NCBI GenBank assembly: GCA_051647125.1
Contig: JBOFDP010000011.1
Span: 1-14,121 of the forward strand
From: JBOFDP01 sp051647125
Lineage (GTDB): Bacteria; Bacteroidota; Bacteroidia; Chitinophagales; Chitinophagaceae
Reading direction: 5' to 3'
Length of the DNA stretch: 14,121 nt
The notes under the pieces were generated by a model. The model worked only from the letters and a program-made list of their open reading frames with translations, had not been told where the DNA came from and made no database searches. The position numbers and the translations under genes were made by a program. Shown piece after piece: positions 6,110-12,906 of the stretch. The first letter of the stretch is position 1, and the number at the start of each line of letters is the position of its first letter.

Positions 6110-7102
6110 TTAAAATATTTTTCGTGGCGTATATTTCTGAGTTATTTGAGATATTGCACTAATATGCTCAGGCGTAGTACCACAACAACCTCCTACTATA
6201 TTTATTAGTTTTCTCTCTGCCCAATCTTTAATATACGAAGCCGTTACATTGGGAGTTTCTTCATAGTGCCCTAAGGCGTTAGGCAACCCCGCATTAGGAT
6301 ATGCCGAAATATAACAGTTGGCTTTATTTAATGCTTCTAAGTGGGTGGTCATATCTTTAGCTCCTAACGCACAATTAAAGCCTATGCTCAGAGGTTGAGC
6401 ATGTTGCAAGGAAATATAAAAGGCTTCGGGAGTTTGCCCACTTAATGTACGCCCCGAACTATCTGTAATAGTACCACTTAGCATAATAGGCTTTATAGAA
6501 GATGGGTTTTTTCTAAAATATCGCCTTGCCACATATATGGCAACTTTGGCATTAAGTGTATCAAAAATAGTTTCTATAAGCAGTATATCAATACCGCCTT
6601 CTATAAGAGTAGCTATTTGTGTTTCATAGGATAGAGCTATCTCTTCAAAAGTTACAGCTCTATATCCTGGGTTATTGACATCAGAAGATAAAGAAAGCAT
6701 TTTATTCATAGGACCTACAGAACCTGCGATGAAACAACTACGTTGAGGATTTTTTTTCATAAAACGTTCTACCGCTCTGCGAGCTATCTGGGTAGCTTCA
6801 AAATTAAGTTCCTCCACTAAATACTGCATATTATAATCCGCCTGAGAGATGCTTTGGGCATTAAACGTATTGGTTTCTATAATATCACTCCCCGCTTCAA
6901 GATAAGAGGTATGAATATCTTCTATAATTTGAGGTTGCGTAAGCACTAAAATATCATTATTCCCCTTAATAGGTTGTGGGTAATTTTTAAAGCGTATACC
7001 CCTATAATCTTCTTCTTGTAAATGATATTTTTGTATCATAGTACCCATAGCACCATCCAATATAACTATTTTTTTCTGTAATAATTCTTCTATAGTTTTC
7101 AT
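6110..7102 (-). CDS. MetH-type homocysteine S-methyltransferase domain protein (stand-alone)
   Basis: This 330-aa cytosolic protein corresponds to the N-terminal homocysteine-binding module of cobalamin-dependent methionine synthase. Visible motifs are ILDGAMGTMIQ (14-24), DIIETNTFNAQS (73-84), LLIETIFDTLNAK (174-186), GFNCALGA (241-248) and VGGCCGTTPEHI (303-314). C244, C306 and C307 are the three zinc ligands that activate homocysteine. The folate-, cobalamin- and SAM-binding domains of full MetH (about 1,200 aa) are missing and are not adjacent. Several Bacteroidetes encode MetH as two polypeptides, so a partner elsewhere is likely. The close match to MetH (QEEDYRGIRF) argues against an MmuM-type S-methylmethionine enzyme. 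The ATG at 7102 was chosen over a TTG at 7141, which lies upstream of the promoter box. Confidence 0.88.
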   Translation of the reverse strand: MKTIEELLQKKIVILDGAMGTMIQKYHLQEEDYRGIRFKNYPQPIKGNNDILVLTQPQIIEDIHTSYLEAGSDIIETNTFNAQSISQADYNMQYLVEELNFEATQIARRAVERFMKKNPQRSCFIAGSVGPMNKMLSLSSDVNNPGYRAVTFEEIALSYETQIATLIEGGIDILLIETIFDTLNAKVAIYVARRYFRKNPSSIKPIMLSGTITDSSGRTLSGQTPEAFYISLQHAQPLSIGFNCALGAKDMTTHLEALNKANCYISAYPNAGLPNALGHYEETPNVTASYIKDWAERKLINIVGGCCGTTPEHISAISQITQKYTPRKIF

Positions 7103-7123
7103 GATTTCTATACTTCTTTTGCA

Positions 7124-7131
7124 CAAAGATA
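7124..7131 (-). promoter_or_regulatory. -7 box of the metH-module promoter
   Basis: The minus strand reads TATCTTTG, a full TAnnTTTG match, 21 bases upstream of the ATG at 7102. No clear TTTG is found 19-21 bases further upstream, so the -33 element is weak or absent. Confidence 0.45.
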
Positions 7132-7200
7132 AAGAAAACAAATATTTCTTCTTATGATGTATACATTAATTCTTACCAACAATACAACCAGCCTTATATA

Positions 7201-7229
7201 AAAAAAATACCACTTACCGGTATTTTTTT
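7201..7229 (-). terminator. Intrinsic terminator of the S74-domain gene
   Basis: A perfect 11-bp stem: AAAAAAATACC (7201-7211) with GGTATTTTTTT (7219-7229) around a 7-base loop. On the minus strand the stem ends in a run of T, as an intrinsic terminator requires. It lies about 73 bases after the stop at 7302. The A/T flanks would allow function in both directions, but no rightward gene ends here. Confidence 0.75.
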
Positions 7230-7301
7230 TTACTCTTCAAGAATATAATCTAAAATAAATATTACTTACATTTATAACTATAAGTAACAAACTTAATTTT
7301 A

Positions 7302-8576
7302 TTATTTTATAGATTTTTTCATTTCTAATACCATTGCTTTTAATTCATTTACATGCTTTGTCAACTGGTCTATTTGATTTACTTTATCTTTCAAAGTTTC
7401 AATTTCTTTTTGCTGTTGTTTAATCGCCTCTATAATAATAGGTATGATATGCGTATAATCTACAGTAAGAAATCCTTTGGTCTCTTTTTTTACTAACTCT
7501 GGTAATACTTTTTGTACTTCTTGAGCTATCAATCCATAATCTCTACCGTCCTTGAAGGAATAACCAGATTGCTTTTCCATATCTTTACGCCATTCATAAG
7601 ACACCCCTTGTAATTGAAGTATTTTTGATAAAGCTCCATGTATAGGAGAAACATCTTTTTTCAGTCTATTATCTGAAACACCCTCCACTCGAGGGGTTAC
7701 TACTTTCGCAGGTACAGTTACAGCAGCCGTGGTATAATCGACTGAAATAGCGATTTTTGATCTAGTATTATCGGGAGTGGTAGACTCTAAGGCAAGAACC
7801 TGAGTAGCACCATCAAATCTAATTCTCCAACCTAAATTGCTGTTATGTTTACTAAACCGTATACCTGCACTGTTAGAATTTCCACCCGCGTTCACACGCA
7901 TGTAATTATCCGTACCATTGTACCGTAAGTCTAACAATTCTGTTGGTGCGAGATTGTTCCCTATACTCACCTTACCAGTAGTATCTAACATAATATTAAT
8001 TCCATTCTTAGCCAATATCAACAATTGACCCACCGCATTGACAATACTAAAGTTACTGTTATTAGTAGATCCAAAGCCCATATAGCCTGACCTACCTCCA
8101 GTAACATCACCAGATTCACCACTCTTATAAAATTCGAGCAATAAAGGAGCGTTAGTAGCACCACTTTTTACAAATTTGAACATAGATCCTCTCCCTACAA
8201 ACATTAAACTTCTTGCATTCATCGTTACTACTCTATTGGAGGACAAAGTTCCATCCCCGGTGTAGATAGTGTTGTCAGCTCCGCTAGATATCCATTTGGT
8301 ACCATCATAGAACACCACCTTATTAATGGTAGAATCATACAATAGCATACCTGGGTATGGGATTTTAATAGCAGTAGCAGGACCACCAGCACCGATTCTA
8401 GGAAGCAATAATGCTTGGGTATCACTCTCTAATTCTAATAGTACACTTGGTTTGGAAACGCCCAAATTTTGACCAATTTTAAAGTGCTGTGCTTCGGCAA
8501 CTATAGTGATATTAACTAATAAAGAAATCACTAAAATTCTCTTGTGAATTAATCTGATTTTTCTTTTCATATTCAT
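7302..8576 (-). CDS. Secreted tail-fibre-like surface protein with C-terminal S74 auto-chaperone domain
   Basis: This is a 424-aa predicted secreted protein. Residues 1-29 form a signal peptide (basic start, VISLLVNITIV core, cleavage likely after AEA). The LLELESDTQALLLPRIGAG segment (46-64) and PGMLLYDSTINKVVFYDGTKW (75-95) are motifs seen at the N-terminus of many Bacteroidetes surface proteins. The middle (100-295) is beta-rich and Gly/Ser/Asn-rich. Residues 301-385 are a Peptidase_S74 / intramolecular chaperone domain: SDNRLKKDVSPI, LQGVSYEWRKD, DYGLIAQEVQKVLPELV, VDYTHIIPIIIEAI. S301 and K306 have the spacing of the Ser-Lys dyad known from MYRF, so self-cleavage before S301 is expected. 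A coiled coil follows (386-423). It is monocistronic with its own terminator. The gene is visibly less AT-rich than its neighbours. Its target and role are unknown. Confidence 0.85.
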   Translation of the reverse strand: MNMKRKIRLIHKRILVISLLVNITIVAEAQHFKIGQNLGVSKPSVLLELESDTQALLLPRIGAGGPATAIKIPYPGMLLYDSTINKVVFYDGTKWISSGADNTIYTGDGTLSSNRVVTMNARSLMFVGRGSMFKFVKSGATNAPLLLEFYKSGESGDVTGGRSGYMGFGSTNNSNFSIVNAVGQLLILAKNGINIMLDTTGKVSIGNNLAPTELLDLRYNGTDNYMRVNAGGNSNSAGIRFSKHNSNLGWRIRFDGATQVLALESTTPDNTRSKIAISVDYTTAAVTVPAKVVTPRVEGVSDNRLKKDVSPIHGALSKILQLQGVSYEWRKDMEKQSGYSFKDGRDYGLIAQEVQKVLPELVKKETKGFLTVDYTHIIPIIIEAIKQQQKEIETLKDKVNQIDQLTKHVNELKAMVLEMKKSIK

Positions 8577-8645
8577 GTGTTTTAATTTTTTTAGGTTTTA
8601 TAATATTAGTAATTAATGATGAAATAAACAATTAAGCATTTTTTG

Positions 8646-8673
8646 CAAAAGTATACCTTATTTTTAATACAAA
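8646..8673 (-). promoter_or_regulatory. Candidate promoter of the S74-domain gene
   Basis: The minus strand reads TTTG (8673-8670), 16 bases, then TACTTTTG (8653-8646). The -7 box is a full TAnnTTTG match; the spacing is shorter than the usual 19-21. It would give a 5' leader of about 65 bases before the ATG at 8576. Confidence 0.4.
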
Positions 8674-8784
8674 GAATTTAATTATTGAAATATCAACAAT
8701 GAATTAATAAAAATTTCAATATATTTTTGTACATTTTAAAGTTAAAAAAATTAATTTTTTCTCATTACAAATAAAAAATAAAAC

Positions 8785-8792
8785 TATTTTTG
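8785..8792 (+). promoter_or_regulatory. -7 box of the DUF2911-hemW promoter
   Basis: TATTTTTG is a full TAnnTTTG match, 17 bases before the ATG at 8810, implying a very short leader. The -33 region has only a T-run (8755-8760). A second TATTTTTG lies at 8722-8729 and could be an alternative upstream start. Confidence 0.45.
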
Positions 8793-8809
8793 TAGGAAAA
8801 TATATTCTT

Positions 8810-9658
8810 ATGAAGAAACAATTTATTTATCTTGTGTCCCTATACTTCCTTATACACAATTATTCTTTTTCTCAAATTACAATTCCAGACCTTAGTTCAC
8901 AATCTACCCTTATACAACATATTGGGCTAGATGATATTAAGGTAACCTATTCTAGACCTAGTGTGAAGAATAGACAAATTTTTGGGGGGATAGTCCCCTA
9001 TAATGAAATTTGGCGTACGGGAGCAAATGGGGCAACACTTATATCTTTGCCTGTAAATATAAAAATTAATAATACGCCCATCCCTTCTGGTCTGTATAGT
9101 ATTTTTACAATCCCTGGCAAAGATGAATGGATTGTAATTTTCAATAAAAATACCTCGCTTCGCGGAGTTTCTAAATATTCTCAACAAGAAGATATTCTAC
9201 GTTTTAAAGTAAAACCTATTAACCTAAAAGATAAGGTAGAAAGCTTTGAAATACGTTTTCAAAATATAAAAAACGATAGTGCCAAAATGCAATTGGCTTG
9301 GGATAATGTGATGATAGAATTTCCTATTTCTCAGGCTATAGATAGTAGAATTATGGCAGCTATAAAAAAAAATATTATAGATAGTCATTGCTTAGAAAGC
9401 CAGCCCTATTACCGTGCGTCTATATATTACCTTGATAATAATAAAGATTTACAACAGGCTTATCAATGGATAAAAAAAGCTATCAGTATAGATAGTAGCT
9501 ATATCTATTTTGAGACAAGGGCTATAATAGAATCTAAACTATTATTAAAGCAAGAAGCTAAGATTTCTGTATTGACAGGTATAGAACGTGTTAAAAAAGA
9601 AAACCCAAACAATATAAATTTCATAAAAAAAATGGAGGGATTGTTAAAAAATTTATAG
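8810..9658 (+). CDS. Secreted DUF2911 family protein with TPR-like C-terminus
   Basis: This 282-aa protein has a signal peptide at 1-21 (cleavage near SFS|QI). The DUF2911 domain spans about 30-172, with hallmark segments VTYSRPSVKNRQIFGG (45-60), VPYNEIWRTGANGATLI (62-78), SGLYSIFTIPGKDEW (93-107) and AWDNVMIEFPI (163-173). DUF2911 proteins are common in Bacteroidetes, presumably in the periplasm or on the envelope, and their biochemical function is not established. Residues 205-265 look like helical repeat pairs (AYQWIKKAISIDSSYIY, then ETRAIIESKLLLKQEAK), compatible with a TPR. The stop TAG shares its G with the GTG start of hemW, so the two are translated from one message. No functional link to HemW is evident. 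Confidence 0.85.
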   Translation: MKKQFIYLVSLYFLIHNYSFSQITIPDLSSQSTLIQHIGLDDIKVTYSRPSVKNRQIFGGIVPYNEIWRTGANGATLISLPVNIKINNTPIPSGLYSIFTIPGKDEWIVIFNKNTSLRGVSKYSQQEDILRFKVKPINLKDKVESFEIRFQNIKNDSAKMQLAWDNVMIEFPISQAIDSRIMAAIKKNIIDSHCLESQPYYRASIYYLDNNKDLQQAYQWIKKAISIDSSYIYFETRAIIESKLLLKQEAKISVLTGIERVKKENPNNINFIKKMEGLLKNL

Positions 9659-10791
9659 TGGATTTTGGCATTTACATACATATTCCATTTTGCAAAAAAG
9701 CTTGTTCTTATTGCAATTTTTATTATTCTACCACTGCACAAGAGAAAAGTACTTACATTAAAGCAGTATGCAAGGAGCTACAATTACGTTCAAAAGATTT
9801 TAGTATTTTTAAATTACAAAGCATCTACTTTGGAGGGGGGACACCTTCTTTATTAGCAATTTCTTTATTAGAGAAGGTATTAAATACTATCCACCATGAA
9901 TTTCCACAAAAGAATGATACTATAGAAATTACTATAGAAGCCAATCCGAACGATATTAATAAAAATAATTTAAGAGGGTGGAAAGACCTTGGCATTAATC
10001 GATTAAGCATTGGGATCCAATCTTTTTACGATTCTCACCTTCGGTTTATGAATCGATCGCACAATGCAAAAGAAGCATTACAATGTATTCCACTTGCTCA
10101 GGACCTATGGTTTGAAAATATCTCTGCTGATTTAATTTTTGGTTTTCCCTTACTTACAAAAGACGAACTAAAAAATAACTTGCAACGCCTGATACAGTTT
10201 CAAATACCGCATATCAGCGCTTATGCGCTTACTATAGAACCAAAAACATTATTATCTCATCAAATACACCAGCAAAGATTATTTTCTCTTGATGACGAAC
10301 AACAAGCACAACACTTTTTACAAATAAAATACCTTCTAGAAGAATCTAACTACCAACATTATGAAATTTCAAACTATGCCCAACCTCATTTTCAAAGTCT
10401 TCATAATAGTTCCTACTGGGACAATACTCCTTATTTAGGAATAGGACCTTCAGCACACTCCTTTCTTTCTTCTCAACGTATGTGGAATATTGCTAATCAT
10501 TATACATATAAAAAGCATATTTTAGAAAAAAATATACTTCCACTAACCCAAGAAATACTTTCTAAGAAACAACAATTTAATGAATTTATCTTATTATCAC
10601 TACGACAACACAAAGGAATTGACATGAAATATATAAAACAATATTGGGGTATCACATATCATAAACATATCATAAAACAAATAAAAGCATTAAAATTAAA
10701 GGGTTGGGTAATAGAAGAAAAAGAGAACATTAGATTATCTGTAGAAGGGATGCTTTTTTGCGACAAAGCTACCCTTTCTCTCTTTGTATAA
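9658..10791 (+). CDS. hemW: Radical SAM heme chaperone HemW
   Basis: HemW is a radical-SAM protein that binds heme and passes it to apo-enzymes. It is often annotated as oxygen-independent coproporphyrinogen oxidase (HemN-like), but the short 377-aa form is the HemW type. The 4Fe-4S motif CKKACSYCNF gives C12, C16 and C19. SAM-binding segments follow: YFGGGTPS (57-64), IEANPND (93-99), RLSIGIQSF (115-123) and DLIFGFP (158-164). The C-terminal HemN-like region is present (about 300-377, IDMKYIKQYWGITY). The start is GTG, overlapping the previous stop by one base; no ATG fits the conserved N-terminus MDFGIYIHIPFC. A GGAGGG lies about 20 bases upstream, too far to act as a Shine-Dalgarno site. 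Confidence 0.92.
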   Translation: MDFGIYIHIPFCKKACSYCNFYYSTTAQEKSTYIKAVCKELQLRSKDFSIFKLQSIYFGGGTPSLLAISLLEKVLNTIHHEFPQKNDTIEITIEANPNDINKNNLRGWKDLGINRLSIGIQSFYDSHLRFMNRSHNAKEALQCIPLAQDLWFENISADLIFGFPLLTKDELKNNLQRLIQFQIPHISAYALTIEPKTLLSHQIHQQRLFSLDDEQQAQHFLQIKYLLEESNYQHYEISNYAQPHFQSLHNSSYWDNTPYLGIGPSAHSFLSSQRMWNIANHYTYKKHILEKNILPLTQEILSKKQQFNEFILLSLRQHKGIDMKYIKQYWGITYHKHIIKQIKALKLKGWVIEEKENIRLSVEGMLFCDKATLSLFV

Positions 10792-10822
10792 TAAAATGTA
10801 TTAAAATTAAAATATTATATAT

Positions 10823-10830
10823 TATATTTG
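10823..10830 (+). promoter_or_regulatory. -7 box of the coiled-coil protein gene
   Basis: TATATTTG is a full TAnnTTTG match, 34 bases before the ATG at 10865. The -33 region lacks a clear TTTG. It separates this gene from the hemW unit, whose stop is only 73 bases before the ATG. Confidence 0.5.
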
Positions 10831-10864
10831 CAACCATAGTTAATATTTAAAATTTAAATCAGTT

Positions 10865-11752
10865 ATGTCTACGAACAAACAAAAAACATGGATTATCACT
10901 TTAGCTATACTCGCTATTGTTCTATTAGGAACTACCTTGTATACCTGTAATAGTGTAAAAACTCTTACCATTCAATTAGATGATACTACTAATGCCAAAC
11001 GTTTATTAGATAGTCAAGTGGTGGTAATGGACCTTCAAATTAATCAACTAAGCCAAGATACCTCAAAACTATCACAAGAATTAAGAGATAGGCTAAGAGA
11101 AATTAAAAACTTACGATCTCAATTAGCAAAAGCTTTAAAAGATAAAAAGATTGCAATAGCAAAAGCTTTAGTATTACAAAAACAAGTAGATCAACTAATG
11201 CTCAAAATACAGGATTTAGAAGCTGAAATTGCAAGATTGCAAGCTGAGAATAAAGTTTTAAGAGATAGTAATACTCTGTTGGTTTTCCAGAAAGAGGTAG
11301 TTACGAAAACTAAAGATTCTATATTAATAGTAAGTTCTAAACTTAATGTAGCAAATATTGTATTTACCCCACTAGGAAAGATTTGGTTTTTAGGAAAAAG
11401 TAGAATTGTAGAAAAAGCTAAGCAAGTCAAAATAGTATCTATTAGCTTTGACTTGGAGGATAACCCTTTTGCTCCTTCTGGATTAAAACAATTATATATC
11501 TCTATTCTTAAACCTAATGGAAGTGTTGCCTCCGCTCAAAAAGATAAGATTCAAGACACTACAAATAATAAAGAATTAGAATATACTTTCAAGAGTGAAG
11601 CTAATTTTACACAAGGACAACCTACAAAAGGCATTACTTATAAATGGGATCTTGACCTACTAAAAGAAAAATTAGAACCTGGAACATATTTTATAAAAGT
11701 TTATGACCCTGTAGGTTATTTGATGGGTGAGAATAGTTATAGATTGCAATAA
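10865..11752 (+). CDS. Membrane-anchored coiled-coil protein with C-terminal beta domain, function unknown
   Basis: This 295-aa protein is not recognised by name. A short basic N-terminus (MSTNKQK) precedes one hydrophobic helix at 9-27, best read as a signal anchor. The cysteine at 28 (LYTC) lacks a small residue at -1, so this is not a typical lipoprotein. Residues 30-140 are a continuous Lys/Glu/Gln/Leu-rich coiled coil, interrupted little if at all. Residues 160-295 form a predicted beta domain with VKIVSISFDLEDNPFAPSG (188-206), LYISILKPNGS (210-220) and the ending PGTYFIKVYDPVGYLMGENS (272-291). This arrangement recurs in uncharacterised Bacteroidetes proteins. The likely topology places the coiled coil and beta domain in the periplasm, as a spacer or scaffold. 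It is monocistronic with a strong terminator. Confidence 0.85.
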   Translation: MSTNKQKTWIITLAILAIVLLGTTLYTCNSVKTLTIQLDDTTNAKRLLDSQVVVMDLQINQLSQDTSKLSQELRDRLREIKNLRSQLAKALKDKKIAIAKALVLQKQVDQLMLKIQDLEAEIARLQAENKVLRDSNTLLVFQKEVVTKTKDSILIVSSKLNVANIVFTPLGKIWFLGKSRIVEKAKQVKIVSISFDLEDNPFAPSGLKQLYISILKPNGSVASAQKDKIQDTTNNKELEYTFKSEANFTQGQPTKGITYKWDLDLLKEKLEPGTYFIKVYDPVGYLMGENSYRLQ

Positions 11753-11776
11753 ATAATAAATTTTTATCACATCCGT

Positions 11777-11809
11777 AAAAATAGAGTGTATTTTTTACAC
11801 TCTATTTTT
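11777..11809 (+). terminator. Strong intrinsic terminator after the coiled-coil gene
   Basis: A perfect 14-bp stem: AAAAATAGAGTGTA (11777-11790) with TACACTCTATTTTT (11796-11809) and a T5 loop, ending in a T run. It lies 25 bases after the stop codon. It isolates the upstream gene from metA. Confidence 0.88.
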
Positions 11810-11852
11810 TTATACTCTATAATAAAATATATCCTATATTTTAATTTTCTAT

Positions 11853-11860
11853 TATCTTTG
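11853..11860 (+). promoter_or_regulatory. -7 box of the metA promoter
   Basis: TATCTTTG is a full TAnnTTTG match. Transcription from it would start near 11866 and give a leader of about 117 bases before the metA ATG, the longest leader in the window. No clear -33 TTTG is visible at the expected spacing. Confidence 0.5.
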
Positions 11861-11873
11861 CTATCCAAAAAAA

Positions 11874-11887
11874 TTTAGTGTACTAAA
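11874..11887 (+). promoter_or_regulatory. Short inverted repeat near the metA transcription start
   Basis: TTTAGT-GT-ACTAAA is a 6-bp inverted repeat about 8 bases downstream of the predicted start site. A protein operator is more likely than an RNA hairpin, because a 2-base loop is unfavourable. It resembles the mntR operator core (TTTAG...CTAAA) but the half-sites are closer together, so the same regulator is not implied. Confidence 0.3.
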
Positions 11888-11931
11888 TGACTTTAAATAT
11901 CTCTGAATAAGAATAAATACATAACTTATAC

Positions 11932-11970
11932 ATCCTCAAAACAAATAGTATGATTTGAGGATTTTATTAA
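11932..11970 (+). promoter_or_regulatory. Terminator-like hairpin in the metA leader (candidate attenuator)
   Basis: ATCCTCAAA (11932-11940) and TTTGAGGAT (11954-11962) form a perfect 9-bp stem with a 13-base loop, followed by TTTATTAAAT. It ends about 20 bases before the metA ATG. It sits between the promoter and the gene, so it could act as an attenuator or as a structure affecting initiation. The U-run is broken, so terminator strength is uncertain. No known SAM riboswitch core was recognised upstream of it. Confidence 0.4.
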
Positions 11971-11982
11971 ATATTTATTATT

Positions 11983-12906
11983 ATGCCTATTAATGTACCC
12001 GACAAATTACCAGCTATAGAACTCTTACGAAAAGAGCATATTTTTATTATGAACGAATCGCAAGCAGAGCATCAAGATATTCGTCCACTAAAAATACTTA
12101 TCGTCAATCTTATGCCCTTAAAAATAATTACAGAAACTGATTTAATAAGACTTTTATCTAATACACCTCTACAAATAGAAATAGATTTTTTGAGGATGAG
12201 CAGTAGAGAATCTAAACATACCCCTGTAGAACATCTCAATACTTTTTATCAAACTTTTGAAGATATTCAAAAAAATAATTATGATGGTATGATTATTACA
12301 GGAACTCCTGTAGGCATGCTTCCCTTTGAAGAGGTATCCTATTGGAAAAAACTCACTAAAATATTGGATTGGTCAAACCATCATGTAACCTCTTGTTTCT
12401 TTATCTGTTGGGGAGCTCAGGCAGCATTATATCACTTTTATAAAATACCTAAATATATCCTCCCTCAGAAAATGTTTGGCGTATTCAAGCATTATAATAT
12501 AGACCCTCATTTACCTATTTTTAGAGGCTTTGATGATACTTATTTTGTACCCCATTCTAGGCATATAGGAATATCAGAAAAAGAAATTCTAAAGGTAACA
12601 GAATTGCACATTATTGCCCAATCAGAACAATCAGGAGTATATATGTTGAGGAATAATAATAGTAAACATTTTTTTATAACAGGACATCCCGAATATTCTC
12701 GCTATACACTAGACCATGAATATAAGAGAGATATTGATAAAAAGTTACCTATGCAAATACCTGAAAATTATTACCCTGAAAATAATCCACAAAAAGAACC
12801 TATGGTTCTTTGGAAAGGACACGGCAATCTACTGTTCTCCAACTGGATCAACTACTACGTATATCAAGAAACTCCTTATCATTTTGCACAACATAAAGAG
12901 CATTAA
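11983..12906 (+). CDS. metA: Homoserine O-acyltransferase MetA, predicted succinyl-CoA type
   Basis: MetA activates homoserine with an acyl-CoA in the cytosol, the first committed step of methionine synthesis. At 307 aa it aligns without gaps to the residue numbering of the E. coli enzyme: nucleophile C142 in FFICWGAQAA, then H235 and E237 in ITGHPEYSR. Position 111, which sets acyl-donor choice in this family (Glu for acetyl-CoA, Gly for succinyl-CoA), is Gly in TGTPVGMLPFEE. Succinyl-CoA is therefore predicted. The N-terminus MPINVPDKLPA and LNLMP-type segment (VNLMPLKI, 41-48) are canonical, which fixes the start. It is preceded by a structured leader and converges on aroE, overlapping it by four bases at the stops. 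It belongs to the same pathway as the MetH module at 6110-7102 but is not in an operon with it. Confidence 0.95.
   Translation: MPINVPDKLPAIELLRKEHIFIMNESQAEHQDIRPLKILIVNLMPLKIITETDLIRLLSNTPLQIEIDFLRMSSRESKHTPVEHLNTFYQTFEDIQKNNYDGMIITGTPVGMLPFEEVSYWKKLTKILDWSNHHVTSCFFICWGAQAALYHFYKIPKYILPQKMFGVFKHYNIDPHLPIFRGFDDTYFVPHSRHIGISEKEILKVTELHIIAQSEQSGVYMLRNNNSKHFFITGHPEYSRYTLDHEYKRDIDKKLPMQIPENYYPENNPQKEPMVLWKGHGNLLFSNWINYYVYQETPYHFAQHKEH

Noticed and set aside
8228..8425. 65-residue frame inside the S74-domain gene
   Set aside because: Same-strand alternative frame of a gene with clear domain matches; no independent support.
7142..8809. Prophage remnant around the S74-domain gene
   Set aside because: There is no other phage gene, integrase or attachment repeat, and the protein has a signal peptide and a Bacteroidetes surface-protein N-terminus.
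8927..9187. 86-residue frame antisense to the DUF2911 gene
   Set aside because: It is an antisense shadow of a well-supported gene.
9835..9840. G6 run in hemW as a phase-variable tract
   Set aside because: It encodes the conserved GGGTP motif of radical SAM proteins, so the bases are explained by protein function.
11887..11910. Seven-codon ORF (MTLNISE) in the metA leader as an attenuation leader peptide
   Set aside because: It has no methionine run after the start and no clear overlap with the downstream hairpin, so nothing suggests regulation by translation.
11866..11982. SAM riboswitch upstream of metA
   Set aside because: I could not find the conserved core of SAM-I or the pseudoknot pattern of SAM-II; only a simple hairpin and a short inverted repeat are visible.
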